Shown: positions 25,544 through 34,846, counted from the first letter of the stretch. The stretch: 64,000 nucleotides of DNA from Hyphomicrobiales bacterium (GCA_900466875.1 UBNQ01000004.1:1-64000); one strand, 5' to 3'. The notes: generated by a model from the sequence alone, not told the origin. Numbers and translations are program-made.

Positions 25544-26857
25544 CTACTGCGAAGCGCCGCCATTCTGCGTCAGGGAGTTCAACTGAGGCTCCACACGAAT
25601 GAGGTCGCCGGGCTGCACGGGATCCTCGTCCTTGACGACAAAAGTCTCCGTTGTTCCATTGATATTGCGGCTGATCTTGATGATCGTGCGCGGACGACCC
25701 TCGGCGTTCAGTGCCGACAGGGCGGCAGGCGAGCGCATTTCGATGTTGAGCAGCAAGGCCTGAGATGTTTTCATCTTCTCGTCATTCGCTGCCAGCTTGT
25801 CGCGAAGTTCTGCGGCTTCCATCAGGGCAGCTGCCTTGAACTTCTCCACGACCGCGAGCGCATCCTGATCGAGCTTCGTCAGGTCCTGCTGCGTCGTCAA
25901 AAGCGCGAGCGACACGTCGAGATTGCGGCTTTCGAGATCCGCGAGGTTCTGGTTGGCGCCGAGCTGGCGCGATGACACGGTCAGCCCCTGCGACACGAGC
26001 TTGTTGACCGAACTCAGGTCCTTGTTTGCGAGATCGATCTGCTTCGTCAGCGACGCCTCTTTCTGCTTGAGCCCCTCGATCTGGTTCTTGGCAAGCACCT
26101 TGGACTGTTCAAGCGCCGTAAGGTCTGAATCCATCGAGCGCAGGCGGCTGTCGAGCAGCGCCTGTTCGTTTCGCAATACTTGCAGAACGGCGGTTTGCGA
26201 CGATCGATCCGTCAGTTCGCGCGGAAAGCTGATCTTGCTGCTTTTCGTCAGCATCGCGTCAACCCGCGCCTGGCGTGCCACGAGGCCCACACGTTCGGCT
26301 TCCAGCTCCCGCATGTCTCCCTGATTGACGAGGGCTTCGCGCTGTATCTCCATCACCCTCGGATCGATGCTGCCGCTGCCGCCCGCCATGCTGAGCGCCT
26401 GCGTCACCGTGAGGCCGGGGAGGAAGTTGAACTTGCCGGGGGTTCCGACCGCGCCCGTGACGAAGAAGGGCCGGTAGCTGGAGATTTCGATCGAGGCGTT
26501 TGGACGTTTCTGCAGCCCGATCTGTGCCTGAAGCTGCTCGCCGATAATGTCGGAAACCTCTTCCGGCGTTTTTCCGGCCACCGGGATCGTGCCGACGATC
26601 GGCAGCGACAGCGTGCCCGAGGCCGAAACCGTGAACTCACCCGTCAGCGGCACCCATTCATAGGCGATGCCGGCGCTCGGACGCCATTCGAAGACGCGGA
26701 TTTTCAGCACGTCGAGCGGACCGAGAAGATAGGTCGCGGCAGCTGCGGGACTGACAGACATAAGTACAGCGCAGGCAAGGGCAAGTATCCATGCGCTTGC
26801 AGAGAAGGAAGACGTTGCTTTGCGGCGGCGGTGACAGGCGGAAGTGGTATGCGTCAC
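25544..26857 (-). CDS. Outer-membrane polysaccharide export protein, ExoF-like (OPX)
   Basis: A 437-residue periplasmic/outer-membrane export protein. A signal peptide ends SVSPAAAATYLLG near residue 41. The Poly_export domain follows: YLLGPLDVLKIRVFEWRPS, then GTLSLPIVGTIPVAGKTPEEVSDII and an SLBB-type segment YRPFFVTGAVGTPGKFNFLPGLTVTQAL. The C-terminal half is a long coiled coil (about residues 200-380) that could reach the periplasmic domain of the PCP partner. GTG at 26857 is preferred to the long extension to 26953: AAGGAG lies upstream, and the extension would overlap the neighbouring glycosyltransferase gene. It is 34 bases downstream of that GT4 gene and probably co-transcribed. Similar to S. 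meliloti ExoF in layout. Confidence 0.85.
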   Translation of the reverse strand: MTHTTSACHRRRKATSSFSASAWILALACAVLMSVSPAAAATYLLGPLDVLKIRVFEWRPSAGIAYEWVPLTGEFTVSASGTLSLPIVGTIPVAGKTPEEVSDIIGEQLQAQIGLQKRPNASIEISSYRPFFVTGAVGTPGKFNFLPGLTVTQALSMAGGSGSIDPRVMEIQREALVNQGDMRELEAERVGLVARQARVDAMLTKSSKISFPRELTDRSSQTAVLQVLRNEQALLDSRLRSMDSDLTALEQSKVLAKNQIEGLKQKEASLTKQIDLANKDLSSVNKLVSQGLTVSSRQLGANQNLADLESRNLDVSLALLTTQQDLTKLDQDALAVVEKFKAAALMEAAELRDKLAANDEKMKTSQALLLNIEMRSPAALSALNAEGRPRTIIKISRNINGTTETFVVKDEDPVQPGDLIRVEPQLNSLTQNGGASQ

Positions 26858-26891
26858 GGTCCCGATGCTCCTTGCAGCTATTTCACCTGTG

Positions 26892-28016
26892 TCATGCGAT
26901 CTGTGCGGGTCTGACGGCCGGCGGCGGTTCGGTGCCCAGGGCCTTGTACGCAAAGTTACTGAATTTCCTGATGAAGACAGGCGTCGCGAAATCGGCGGCG
27001 CGTGTCACTGCCTCGGCCGGGTCGAAATCCATGCGTTCCAGCCGATCGATGGCGTCGATCAGTGTTTCGACGGATTGATCCTTGAAGAAGACGCCGGTCC
27101 TGCCGTCGATGACCGTCTCGGTCGCTCCGCCGCGTCCGAATGCGATCACCGGCCGGCCGCTTGCCATGGCCTCCAGCGGCACAATACCAAAATCTTCTTC
27201 GCCGGGGAAGATGAGGGCTCTGCAACGGGCATAATGATACTTGAGCACGTCGAAGGGCTGCGGCCCCATGATCGTAACGGTCGGCCCGGCAATCCTGCGA
27301 AGATACTCCAGCATTTCACCGCCGCCGATAACGACGAGCTTCTTCTTCATCAGGTTGAAGGCCTCGACCGCCAGATCGGGCCTTTTATAGCCGACAAGCT
27401 CGCCGACCATCAGGTAATAGTCGCCCACTTCCTGCATCGGCACCGGGCGGAAAGCCTGGGTGTCGACGGGGGGGTGGATGACGTCCGCATCCCGCCGGTA
27501 ATAACTTCTGATCCGGTTGGCGACCGTGACGGAATTCGCAGCGAAATGATCGACGCGGCTCGCCGTGCCGATATCCCAGGCCCTGAGGCGATGTGCGAGC
27601 GGCGGCATCATCAGCCGTGTCATAAGACCTGACTTGCGATAGTATTCATGGTACATATTCCAGACATATCGCATCGGGGAATGGCAGTAGCAGATATGAA
27701 CGGCGGGAGAATTCGGAATAACGCCCTTGGCAGGCCCGGATTCGCTACTGATGACAAGATCGTATTGACTTAGATCCAGTTGTTCCAGTGCCATCGGCAT
27801 CAAGGGAAGGTATTTTTTATACATCCGCTTTGCATATGGCAAAGAATTGATGAAGGTCGGATAAATTGTGTGTGAATTGATCGCGGCCGAGATGGAATCC
27901 TTGTCATACACATGTGTGTAAATATCCGCTTGCGGATAAATCTTGCAGATCGCCTCAAGGACTTTTTCACCGCCTCGCATTCCTACGAGCCAATAGTGGA
28001 TAATTGCCACGCGCAT
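26892..28016 (-). CDS. Glycosyltransferase family 4 (WbaZ-like)
   Basis: A 374-residue GT-B enzyme. MRVAIIHYWLVGMRGGEKVLEAICKIYP is typical of WbaZ-like mannosyl/galactosyl transferases. ICYCHSPMRYVWNMYHEYYR is a family-specific motif, and the donor side has YYLMVGELVGYKRPDLAVEAFN and ALIFPGEEDFGIVPLEAMASGRPVIAFGRGGATET with the EDFG-P-E signature. Transfer of a hexose to the repeat unit is likely; the donor is not determined. ATG 28016 follows GAGG at good spacing, so the in-frame TTG at 28028 is not used. Upstream is an AT-rich divergent promoter region shared with the ExoY-like gene. Confidence 0.88.
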   Translation of the reverse strand: MRVAIIHYWLVGMRGGEKVLEAICKIYPQADIYTHVYDKDSISAAINSHTIYPTFINSLPYAKRMYKKYLPLMPMALEQLDLSQYDLVISSESGPAKGVIPNSPAVHICYCHSPMRYVWNMYHEYYRKSGLMTRLMMPPLAHRLRAWDIGTASRVDHFAANSVTVANRIRSYYRRDADVIHPPVDTQAFRPVPMQEVGDYYLMVGELVGYKRPDLAVEAFNLMKKKLVVIGGGEMLEYLRRIAGPTVTIMGPQPFDVLKYHYARCRALIFPGEEDFGIVPLEAMASGRPVIAFGRGGATETVIDGRTGVFFKDQSVETLIDAIDRLERMDFDPAEAVTRAADFATPVFIRKFSNFAYKALGTEPPPAVRPAQIA

Positions 28017-28297
28017 GAACAACCTCACGAGAGCCGTTATATTCTCTGAATCGTATAAAGGCCCGCCGGTTCTGAGGATAAACCTGAAGTGTTGGCTTTT
28101 CCATAAGAAGAGCTAAGCGGGTAGGGACCAGAAAGCATCAATGAAGACTTTCTGGATATTCGCACATTTTTCAATAAACTACAGTCAATAAATATATTGT
28201 CAAACTTTTAAGCATTTGTTAGCAATAATTAACAGTGTTAAGCAGTGCATGCAAACCGACTGATCTTTAATCACATCTGCTGATATGGAGTGCGTCA
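28017..28297 (+). promoter_or_regulatory. AT-rich divergent control region, GT4/ExoY-like gene
   Basis: About 280 bases with no gene separate divergent starts. The part at 28150-28250 is strongly AT-rich. It contains CAATAATTAA at 28223-28232, the same 10-mer found upstream of rfbF. GGAG lies 8 bases before the ExoY-like ATG. Confidence 0.5.
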
Positions 28298-28996
28298 ATG
28301 CGTGACGTTAATGCAAGCGCCGATGAAAATGGCGTTCAGCGATTGTTTGTTTCCGGAAAAATTAAGTTAAGGCTGTCTCCGCGGCTGTCTTTGCTTGCCA
28401 AACGCGCGCTTGATGTTCTTTTATCGATGACAGCTTTGCTTGTACTTGCGCCTTTGTTGCTGATGACATCTCTTGTATTACTACTGATACAGGGGCGTCC
28501 AATCTTCATCGCCCACAGCAGGGTGGGGCGCGGCGGCAGTATGTTCCCGTGTCTGAAATTTCGGACAATGGTCAACAATAACGAAGGGTTGCTTGAGAAA
28601 TACTTGGCGGCCAATCCGGCGGAGCGAGCCGAATGGGCGGCAACCCGCAAGTTGAAAAACGATCCCCGCATCACGCCTTTCGGCGCATTCCTGCGCAAGA
28701 GCAGTATTGACGAGATCCCGCAGCTGATAAATGTCGTGCTGGGTCACATGAGCATGGTCGGCCCGCGTCCGATCGTTCCAAGCGAGACGGTTTATTACGG
28801 ATCGAACTACGCCGATTATATCCGCGTCCGTCCGGGTCTCACGGGTCTGTGGCAGGTCAGCGGGCGCAGCGATGCCGACTACGTCAAGCGTGTCCAGCTT
28901 GACGCATTCTATGTTGCCAATCGCAGCCTTGTTGGGGATCTGGTGATCATGGTGAAGACGATCCCGGCCGTTTTGAATGCGCGCGGAAGCTATTGA
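28298..28996 (+). CDS. Initiating sugar-phosphate transferase, ExoY-like
   Basis: A 232-residue polyisoprenyl-phosphate hexose-1-phosphate transferase that places the first sugar phosphate on undecaprenyl phosphate. It has one N-terminal membrane segment (about residues 40-62) and lacks the long N-terminal multi-helix domain of WbaP/WcaJ, as in ExoY. Catalytic-core motifs are complete: IAHSRVGRGGSMFPCLKFRTM, TPFGAFLRKSSIDEIPQLINVVLGHMSMVGPRP, and YIRVRPGLTGLWQVSGRSDADY. The Asp-Glu of SIDEIPQ is the catalytic pair of the family. It is divergent from the GT4/ExoF unit, and the fusion glycosyltransferase follows after 225 bases. It marks the start of the Wzx/Wzy pathway. Confidence 0.92.
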   Translation: MRDVNASADENGVQRLFVSGKIKLRLSPRLSLLAKRALDVLLSMTALLVLAPLLLMTSLVLLLIQGRPIFIAHSRVGRGGSMFPCLKFRTMVNNNEGLLEKYLAANPAERAEWAATRKLKNDPRITPFGAFLRKSSIDEIPQLINVVLGHMSMVGPRPIVPSETVYYGSNYADYIRVRPGLTGLWQVSGRSDADYVKRVQLDAFYVANRSLVGDLVIMVKTIPAVLNARGSY

Positions 28997-29221
28997 GGCG
29001 GTGAAATCCCTGGCATCCGGGGGCCTGGTCGTGCACTCGGTGTGCCTGATCGATGTATTCGCAAGTCGCCGGAATTTTTTCCCTTGCCGGATTAACTATT
29101 TCAAACATTCCGTAATGCAACTGGAGTTTGTTGTGCTAATGATATTGGCCTATCCAGTGGTTTTACTGGTGAAGAATTTCAACAATAGTTTCTGTTGCAG
29201 GGAAAGCGTTGGAATTGATCG

Positions 29222-31261
29222 ATGGGCCTGAACGATAGTTTCGCAGTCAACGGCCGTTTTCTGACCCAGACGCCTACCGGCGTGCAGCGTTATGCCTTGA
29301 ATGTGCTCAAAGCTCTGGACGCGGCACAGGATGGCGGTGCGATCATGCCGCTTCTCGTGCCCCCGGGTGCTGCCGATCCGGGACTTAAGGCTTTCGAACT
29401 GACCGAGATTGGAAAGGGCATGAAAGGTCATGCCTGGGAACAATGCGCCCTGCCGATAAACTGGCGCGGGCCCTTGCTCAATCTGTGCAACACGGCGCCG
29501 ACCCTGAAGCGGGAGCAGATCGTCTGCATCCATGACGGTAATGTCTTTGCCGCCCCCGATAGCTACAGCCTCGCATTCCGCACGGCCTACAAAACCATCC
29601 AGCCCATGCTCGTCAGGCGGTCGACAAGGATTGCAACCGTGTCGCATGCCTCCGCCCGCCAGCTTGCCCGATATCTGCCGATCGACGCCAAGGACATTGC
29701 CGTTCTTCCCAACGGTTACGAACATGTCCTGCACTGGAATGCGGATGCGGCGCAGGTCGCACCGGGGATCGTCACGTCCATCGCCTCGCGCTCCCGTCGT
29801 TATGTTTTTGCTCTCGGTTCCCGCGCAAGACACAAGAACCTCGCGCTCCTCTCCACGATGGCAGCCGAGCTCGATGCGCTTGGCATCGATATCGTCGTCG
29901 CCGGAGGGGATTTCGGCATTTTCAGCGAAAGCACGGCAGAACAGCATCGCAACGTCATCATGGCCGGCCGCGTCTCGGATGATGACATCGCCCATTTTCT
30001 CAAACATGCCCTGTGTCTTGCTTTCCCGTCGCTGAACGAAGGTTTTGGCCTGCCGGTTCTCGAGGCGATGGCGCTCGGCTGTCCGGTTGTCTCCTCCTAT
30101 CATTCGAGCATGGCGGAGGTCTGCGGTGATGCCGCGCTGCTGGCGTCGCCCTTCGATCCGGTCCAGTGGCTAAAACATATCGAAGCCTTGAAAACCTCGG
30201 CGTCGCTGGCGGACGACTTGAGGGCAAAGGGTTTTGTCCAGATGCAGAAATTCTCATGGCGCGAAACCGCCGCGGGATATCGCGAACTTCTCGAAAGACC
30301 GGCCACCCGCCTTGCGCCACCTGAGCCGCCGCCGCGGCCCATCGGAAAGGTTGCGGTCGCCATCGCCACCCGCGGCCGTCCGGCCGTCGTGTCGCAGACC
30401 GTCCGCCATTTTCTGGCAACGCAGACTCTGGCTCCGGAACGGGTGATCCTCTCCTGTGTCGATCGCAGCGATGCCGGAGACCTTGCCGATGACGATCGTG
30501 TCGAACTCATCCTCGGAAAGCCGGGATTGCCGGCGCAGCGTAACAACGCCCTCGATCACCTGCCGCAGGGAATTGACGTTCTTGTCTTTCTGGACGACGA
30601 TTTCGTCGCGGATCCGAACTGGCTTGCGACTGCCGCACGCGCTTTTGCCGACGAAAGCAGCGTCGTCGGGTTTACCGGCCGCGTGGTGGCCGATGGTATC
30701 AAGGGGCCGGGCATACCGTTTGCCGAGGCGGTCAGGCTGGTCGATGAGGCCGCGGTCAGTGACGGGCCGGGCTGGGAGCGCCCGTTCAGCCCCTACGGCT
30801 GCAACATGGCCTACAGGGTTTCGGCCATAGGCGATCACCGCTTTGATGAACGCCTGGTGCTTTATGGCTGGCTGGAGGACCGGGATTTCGGTGCATCGCT
30901 GGCAAAGAATGGTGGCGATCTGGTCAAATGCGCTGATGCCTATGGTGTTCACATGGGGGTGAAGGTGGGCCGGGTCAGCGGCCAGCGCCTTGGATATTCG
31001 CAGGTGATCAATCCCATTTATCTGCGTCGGAAGGGAACGATGACGACCAAACAGGCGATCGGCCAGATCTGGCGTAACATGTCGATGAATTTTGCAAAAT
31101 CCTTGTCGCCGGAGCCGTTTATCGATCGCAGGGGTAGGGTGAAAGGAAACCTGACGGCTTTGATTGACCTTCTGCGCGGAAAGATCACGCCCGAAAGGGC
31201 AGCCTCCCTGGAGGTTCCTCCAGCCAAAATCGAGCGCCTTGGCGGAGGTGTCGCACGATGA
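29222..31261 (+). CDS. Bifunctional glycosyltransferase (GT4-GT2 fusion)
   Basis: A 679-residue fusion of two glycosyltransferases. Residues 1 to about 370 form a GT4 enzyme: NGRFLTQTPTGVQRYALNVL at the N-terminus, VFALGSRARHKNLALLSTMA, and PSLNEGFGLPVLEAMALGCPVVSS with the EGFG-E motif. After a Pro-rich linker (LAPPEPPPRPIGK, about residue 365) a GT2-type domain starts VAVAIATRGRPAVVSQTVRHF. It carries VLVFLDDDFVADPNW, a DxD-like site, and GCNMAYRVSAIGDHRFDERL with a downstream WLEDRDFG. Two sequential sugars may be added by one protein. The last codons overlap the start of the chain-length gene as ATGA. A strong GGAGG lies before that next gene. Confidence 0.88.
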   Translation: MGLNDSFAVNGRFLTQTPTGVQRYALNVLKALDAAQDGGAIMPLLVPPGAADPGLKAFELTEIGKGMKGHAWEQCALPINWRGPLLNLCNTAPTLKREQIVCIHDGNVFAAPDSYSLAFRTAYKTIQPMLVRRSTRIATVSHASARQLARYLPIDAKDIAVLPNGYEHVLHWNADAAQVAPGIVTSIASRSRRYVFALGSRARHKNLALLSTMAAELDALGIDIVVAGGDFGIFSESTAEQHRNVIMAGRVSDDDIAHFLKHALCLAFPSLNEGFGLPVLEAMALGCPVVSSYHSSMAEVCGDAALLASPFDPVQWLKHIEALKTSASLADDLRAKGFVQMQKFSWRETAAGYRELLERPATRLAPPEPPPRPIGKVAVAIATRGRPAVVSQTVRHFLATQTLAPERVILSCVDRSDAGDLADDDRVELILGKPGLPAQRNNALDHLPQGIDVLVFLDDDFVADPNWLATAARAFADESSVVGFTGRVVADGIKGPGIPFAEAVRLVDEAAVSDGPGWERPFSPYGCNMAYRVSAIGDHRFDERLVLYGWLEDRDFGASLAKNGGDLVKCADAYGVHMGVKVGRVSGQRLGYSQVINPIYLRRKGTMTTKQAIGQIWRNMSMNFAKSLSPEPFIDRRGRVKGNLTALIDLLRGKITPERAASLEVPPAKIERLGGGVAR

Positions 31262-32901
31262 CTTTTGACAGACCGGGTCCCGTCGAGCGAGCGTCGCGCA
31301 TCTGGCCGCTGGATAATGCGCCGAAGGACAACAGGGTCGACGGCCCCGTCATGTTCCTGAAGCTGGTTTTCGCGATTGCCTGGCAATACAAGATCCGCCT
31401 GCTTGCCTGCATGTTTGCCGGGATCGTTGCCGCCGTGCTTTACGCGCAGTCGCTGCCGCGCACCTATGATGCGACCGCGACGATGTTGCTCGAGCCGCGC
31501 CAGTTCGCCAATGCCAGCGCCATCTTGCAGCAGGGCCTCGATCTGAACAGCGCCGAGAGCGAGTTGCAGATCATCCTGTCCGAGCGGCTTCTTTCCGCCG
31601 TGTTCGAAAGCCTGAAACTGTATGAAAGCCCGGAGCTTGCCCCCCAGCCCACCGGCGTGTTGAAATCGGCCATCACCGACGCGATCACGTTTGTCCGCTC
31701 GAGCTTCTCTGGACAGCCCGCCGAAGGCGACACTTCTCTGCTCTCGCAAAGCCCGGAGGAAAACCTCAAGCGTGTCGCATTTGCCAATTTCGTCGAAAGG
31801 GTCTCCGCGCGCCGTGTCGGGCAATCCTATGTCGTTGCGGTCGGTTATTGGTCGACGGACCCCGCCCAGCCTGCGCGGGTCGCCAACGCCATCATCTCCG
31901 GTTACATCCTGCAATCCGTCACGTCCAAGGAACAGGTTGCGAGCGCCGGTACGGAAACCCTGCAGGGCCGGCTCGATGTCTTGTCGGCCCAGATCGAGAC
32001 GGCGACCCAGGCGATGAAGGAGGGCACGCTGCCGAAAAAGGCGACGCCCGATGCCGACGCCAAGATCACCGGCGCAGCACTTTCGCCGCTCGCCCCCTCA
32101 AGTCCCCGCACATCCCTGATCGTCGCCTTCGGCGGTATTCTCGGCCTGTTTTGCGGCATGGCGGCATTGGCGATGAGCATAGCCTTCGATCGCAAGGTCC
32201 GCAGTCCGAAGGATCTCGATGTGGAAACCTCGCTGCCATGCATGGCGCAAATTCCGGAGGTTGGCGGCAAGCTGCAACTGGCAACCCGGGTAGGCGTCGG
32301 GCAGCGGATGCAGCGCCACGCGGCGGCGATCCGCGATCTGCGCACCCTGATCGATATATCCCAGACCCACAAGAAGGGCGACAGGAACGCCGTGATCGCG
32401 CTTTCCGGCTGTTCGCGGGATGCCGGCGGCTCCACCCTCGCGCTCAACCTCGCCGATATGCTGAAGCGAAGTGGCCGCACGGTCACCGTCTTCTGGTGTG
32501 GTGAGCAGACCCGTGGCGTATCGGGTGGCCCGCTGGCATCGCTTGCCGATGCGGCGGTTTCGAATTCCGATATCGCCGATATGGTCTTCGAGCAGCGCGA
32601 GGGGATCGCGATCTTGCCGGTGCTGTCGCGTGACACCGCGACCAATGTCTATTCCAATTTTCGCCATCCGCGGATCCGCGAGATTATCGAGGCGGCCCGT
32701 CAGAAGGGCGATGTCGTCATCGATCTTCCGGCACTGGACAGTTCGCTCGATGCTCTCGCCCTGGCATCCCAGGCCGATGTCGTCGTGATTGTCGCGCGAT
32801 GGGGCCGCACTACGCGGGACGCCGTCAAGAATGCCGAACAGCAACTCCGCCGAGCCGGCGCCAATCTCGTCGGTTACGTCATCAACAGGCAACGATCATG
32901 A
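31258..32901 (+). CDS. Polysaccharide co-polymerase (Wzz/ExoP-like) with degenerate kinase domain
   Basis: A 547-residue inner-membrane chain-length/export protein (PCP-2a). The first membrane helix is at about residues 43-62 and the second at 283-307. Between them is a short periplasmic Wzz domain starting YDATATMLLEPRQFANAS, without the long coiled coil of typical Wzc/ExoP. The cytoplasmic part resembles a BY tyrosine kinase but its Walker A reads RDAGGSTLALNLADML, with Gly where the essential Lys should be. The Walker A' Asp residues are replaced (VTVFWCGEQ). Walker B VVIDLPALD keeps its Asp. No tyrosine cluster is present at the C-terminus. It is therefore probably not an active kinase. 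Both ends overlap neighbouring genes by ATGA. Confidence 0.85.
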   Translation: MTFDRPGPVERASRIWPLDNAPKDNRVDGPVMFLKLVFAIAWQYKIRLLACMFAGIVAAVLYAQSLPRTYDATATMLLEPRQFANASAILQQGLDLNSAESELQIILSERLLSAVFESLKLYESPELAPQPTGVLKSAITDAITFVRSSFSGQPAEGDTSLLSQSPEENLKRVAFANFVERVSARRVGQSYVVAVGYWSTDPAQPARVANAIISGYILQSVTSKEQVASAGTETLQGRLDVLSAQIETATQAMKEGTLPKKATPDADAKITGAALSPLAPSSPRTSLIVAFGGILGLFCGMAALAMSIAFDRKVRSPKDLDVETSLPCMAQIPEVGGKLQLATRVGVGQRMQRHAAAIRDLRTLIDISQTHKKGDRNAVIALSGCSRDAGGSTLALNLADMLKRSGRTVTVFWCGEQTRGVSGGPLASLADAAVSNSDIADMVFEQREGIAILPVLSRDTATNVYSNFRHPRIREIIEAARQKGDVVIDLPALDSSLDALALASQADVVVIVARWGRTTRDAVKNAEQQLRRAGANLVGYVINRQRS

Positions 32902-33986
32902 GTCACCGCACTGCCTTGAAACCCCATCGAATTGCGGCGGAGGATCGAGGCAGCAGGATTTTTGCGGCAAAACGGCACGCGCGGGTTCCAAGGCTGGCGG
33001 TCATCGTAACCTGCTGGAACTACGCGGATTATGTCGTCGACGCGATCGAAAGCGTCATAAAGCAGGGACGCACGGACTGCGAACTGGTCGTTATCGATGA
33101 CGGCTCGACAGATAATTCCTGGGTCGAAATCTGCCGAACCGGCGTGCGCGCCTACCGCACCGAAAACGGCGGGCAAAGGCTCGCCTGCTTGCGTGGTCTT
33201 CAGGAAACCACAGCTCCGTTTGTCCTGTTTCTCGATGCCGATGACGAACTGTTGCCCGGAGCCTTGACCGAAATCCTTGCAAGGCTCGATGAGGATGTGG
33301 CGAAGCTTCAGTTTCCCTTGCTCAGAATGGACGCGCAGCGAAAGGTCATCAGCGGGCCGATACCACCACTTGCCGATTTCCGCGGGCGGCAACTGGTCGA
33401 ACATGTTTTAAGAACCGGCGACTATACAAGTCCTCCCACATCGGGAAACGTGTTCCGCAGGGATGTCTGCCAGTTCATCGAGGAAGCCGATTATGAGCGC
33501 GCCGTCGATGGCGTCATCCTCTTCGTGGCGCCGTTCATGGGCGATATAATCAGCCTCTCCAAACCGCTCGGCCTCTACCGCGTGCATGACCGCAATGATT
33601 CCGGTTTCAGCGCGGAGCTGAACCCCATACCGATCAAGCGAGAGGCGGAGCGGTTCGAGCACAGGCTTGAACATTTGCGCCGCCTTTTGAATGAAAAAGG
33701 CCTCGGATCGAAATTGGTAACCGCCGACCGTGCCTATTTCTATCAGGAACGGAGCTTCTACCTGGCGATCGCCAACAGCGTGCGTGTCGGCTTGCGTCAG
33801 TTTCTCTTCCTGCTGTCGCTTTTGTGGATCTACCCGTATTCCGCCAAGCTAAAGCTGTCGATGACGCTATTCTTTGTCCTGACGTTCCTGTTGTCCTCCG
33901 AACGGGCAAAGCGCGTGGTAAATTACCGCATGCAGGCGCATAGCAGATCCGCTTTGGGTCTGATCAGGTCGATCTTCCGGCGCTAG
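32898..33986 (+). CDS. Glycosyltransferase family 2
   Basis: A 362-residue GT-A enzyme. RLAVIVTCWNYADYVVDAIESV begins the nucleotide-binding domain, CELVVIDDGSTDNSW carries the DDGS motif, and FVLFLDADDELLPG holds the DxD metal site. The C-terminal third has a hydrophobic region (QFLFLLSLLWIYPYSAKLKLSMTLFFVLTFLL), which suggests membrane association. The ATG at 32898 overlaps the stop of the chain-length gene by ATGA; the open frame upstream of it has no homology. It is the last gene of the ExoY-fusion-PCP run and converges with the kps genes, 12 bases apart. Confidence 0.88.
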   Translation: MSHRTALKPHRIAAEDRGSRIFAAKRHARVPRLAVIVTCWNYADYVVDAIESVIKQGRTDCELVVIDDGSTDNSWVEICRTGVRAYRTENGGQRLACLRGLQETTAPFVLFLDADDELLPGALTEILARLDEDVAKLQFPLLRMDAQRKVISGPIPPLADFRGRQLVEHVLRTGDYTSPPTSGNVFRRDVCQFIEEADYERAVDGVILFVAPFMGDIISLSKPLGLYRVHDRNDSGFSAELNPIPIKREAERFEHRLEHLRRLLNEKGLGSKLVTADRAYFYQERSFYLAIANSVRVGLRQFLFLLSLLWIYPYSAKLKLSMTLFFVLTFLLSSERAKRVVNYRMQAHSRSALGLIRSIFRR

Positions 33987-33998
33987 ATCCTTCCCGCC

Positions 33999-34769
33999 TC
34001 AGTCTCGGGCGCGGGCGACCGGGAAAACTGTAAAAAGCAGCATGCCGACGAACAGAAGACCTGTCGAGATTGCGATGAGGTAGGGCATATCCAGTCCGGT
34101 GTCCCCGTGCTGCACATAAAAACCCTCACGGAACAGCACCACGACCTGCGTTATCGGGTTGGCCAGCAGCACATCCGAGAACGGATGCGGCATATGTGAC
34201 GGCACATAAAAGACGCCCGACAGCAGGAAAAGCGGCCGCGTGACGATCTCAAAAATCTTCTGGTAGAGCGGAAACTTGAAGAACAGGACCGTGTTGCCGA
34301 GCGCAACCCCGAACGCCATGATCCAGGCGAAGGCGATCGCCTCGACAATGTAGGACCATTGTACGGTGATCGGCTGGCTGGTCGTCCACATCGCTGCATA
34401 AATAATGATGAAGGTCACCACGCAGGATGTCATTGCCTGCAGGATGAACCGCCCCACGATGGCATCGAAGGGCGATACCTTGGGGTAGCTCATCAGAGCC
34501 TTGTTGCCGCTGATCGCCGAAACCAGATACCCTTCCATGCCCTTGTACATGCTGAAGGCGAGATAGCCCGTGGCGTAGAACAGGGCGAAGCTGGTCCCCA
34601 GAGCCGGCAGTCTACCCACAGCCCCCAGAAGCACGGACATCAGCCCGATGAACGCGACCGGCTCCAGAAGAGCCCAGACATAACCGCCCGGGCTTCGGCC
34701 GTACCGGGTCGCAATTTCCCGGATCACGAAGGCGCTGACGATGCGGATATGGATGGTGAGGTAGTTCAA
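33999..34769 (-). CDS. Capsule/polysaccharide ABC exporter permease KpsM-like (first copy)
   Basis: A 256-residue ABC-2 type permease with six membrane helices, homologous to KpsM. It exports polysaccharide or lipid-linked polymer together with the KpsT-like ATPase. The start is set at TTG 34769: this gives NYLTIHIRIVSAFVIREIATRYG, which aligns residue for residue with the N-terminus of the paralogue at 36843, and both are then exactly 256 residues. The longer alternative begins at TTG 34850, overlapping the KpsE-like stop as TTGA. A family segment SAISGNKALMSYPKVSPFDAIVGR is shared with the paralogue. It is the last gene of a four-gene minus-strand unit. Confidence 0.82.
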   Translation of the reverse strand: MNYLTIHIRIVSAFVIREIATRYGRSPGGYVWALLEPVAFIGLMSVLLGAVGRLPALGTSFALFYATGYLAFSMYKGMEGYLVSAISGNKALMSYPKVSPFDAIVGRFILQAMTSCVVTFIIIYAAMWTTSQPITVQWSYIVEAIAFAWIMAFGVALGNTVLFFKFPLYQKIFEIVTRPLFLLSGVFYVPSHMPHPFSDVLLANPITQVVVLFREGFYVQHGDTGLDMPYLIAISTGLLFVGMLLFTVFPVARARD

Positions 34770-34846
34770 GGACGTGTCTCGTCTCAGGATGACCAGGGAA
34801 GGTGCCGGCGGCCCGGATCTCTTTCGAGGTCCACCAGCATCTGCCG

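Noticed and set aside
28977..29231. An 84-codon frame between the ExoY-like gene and the fusion glycosyltransferase.
   Set aside because: It overlaps both real genes slightly and has no coherent domain.
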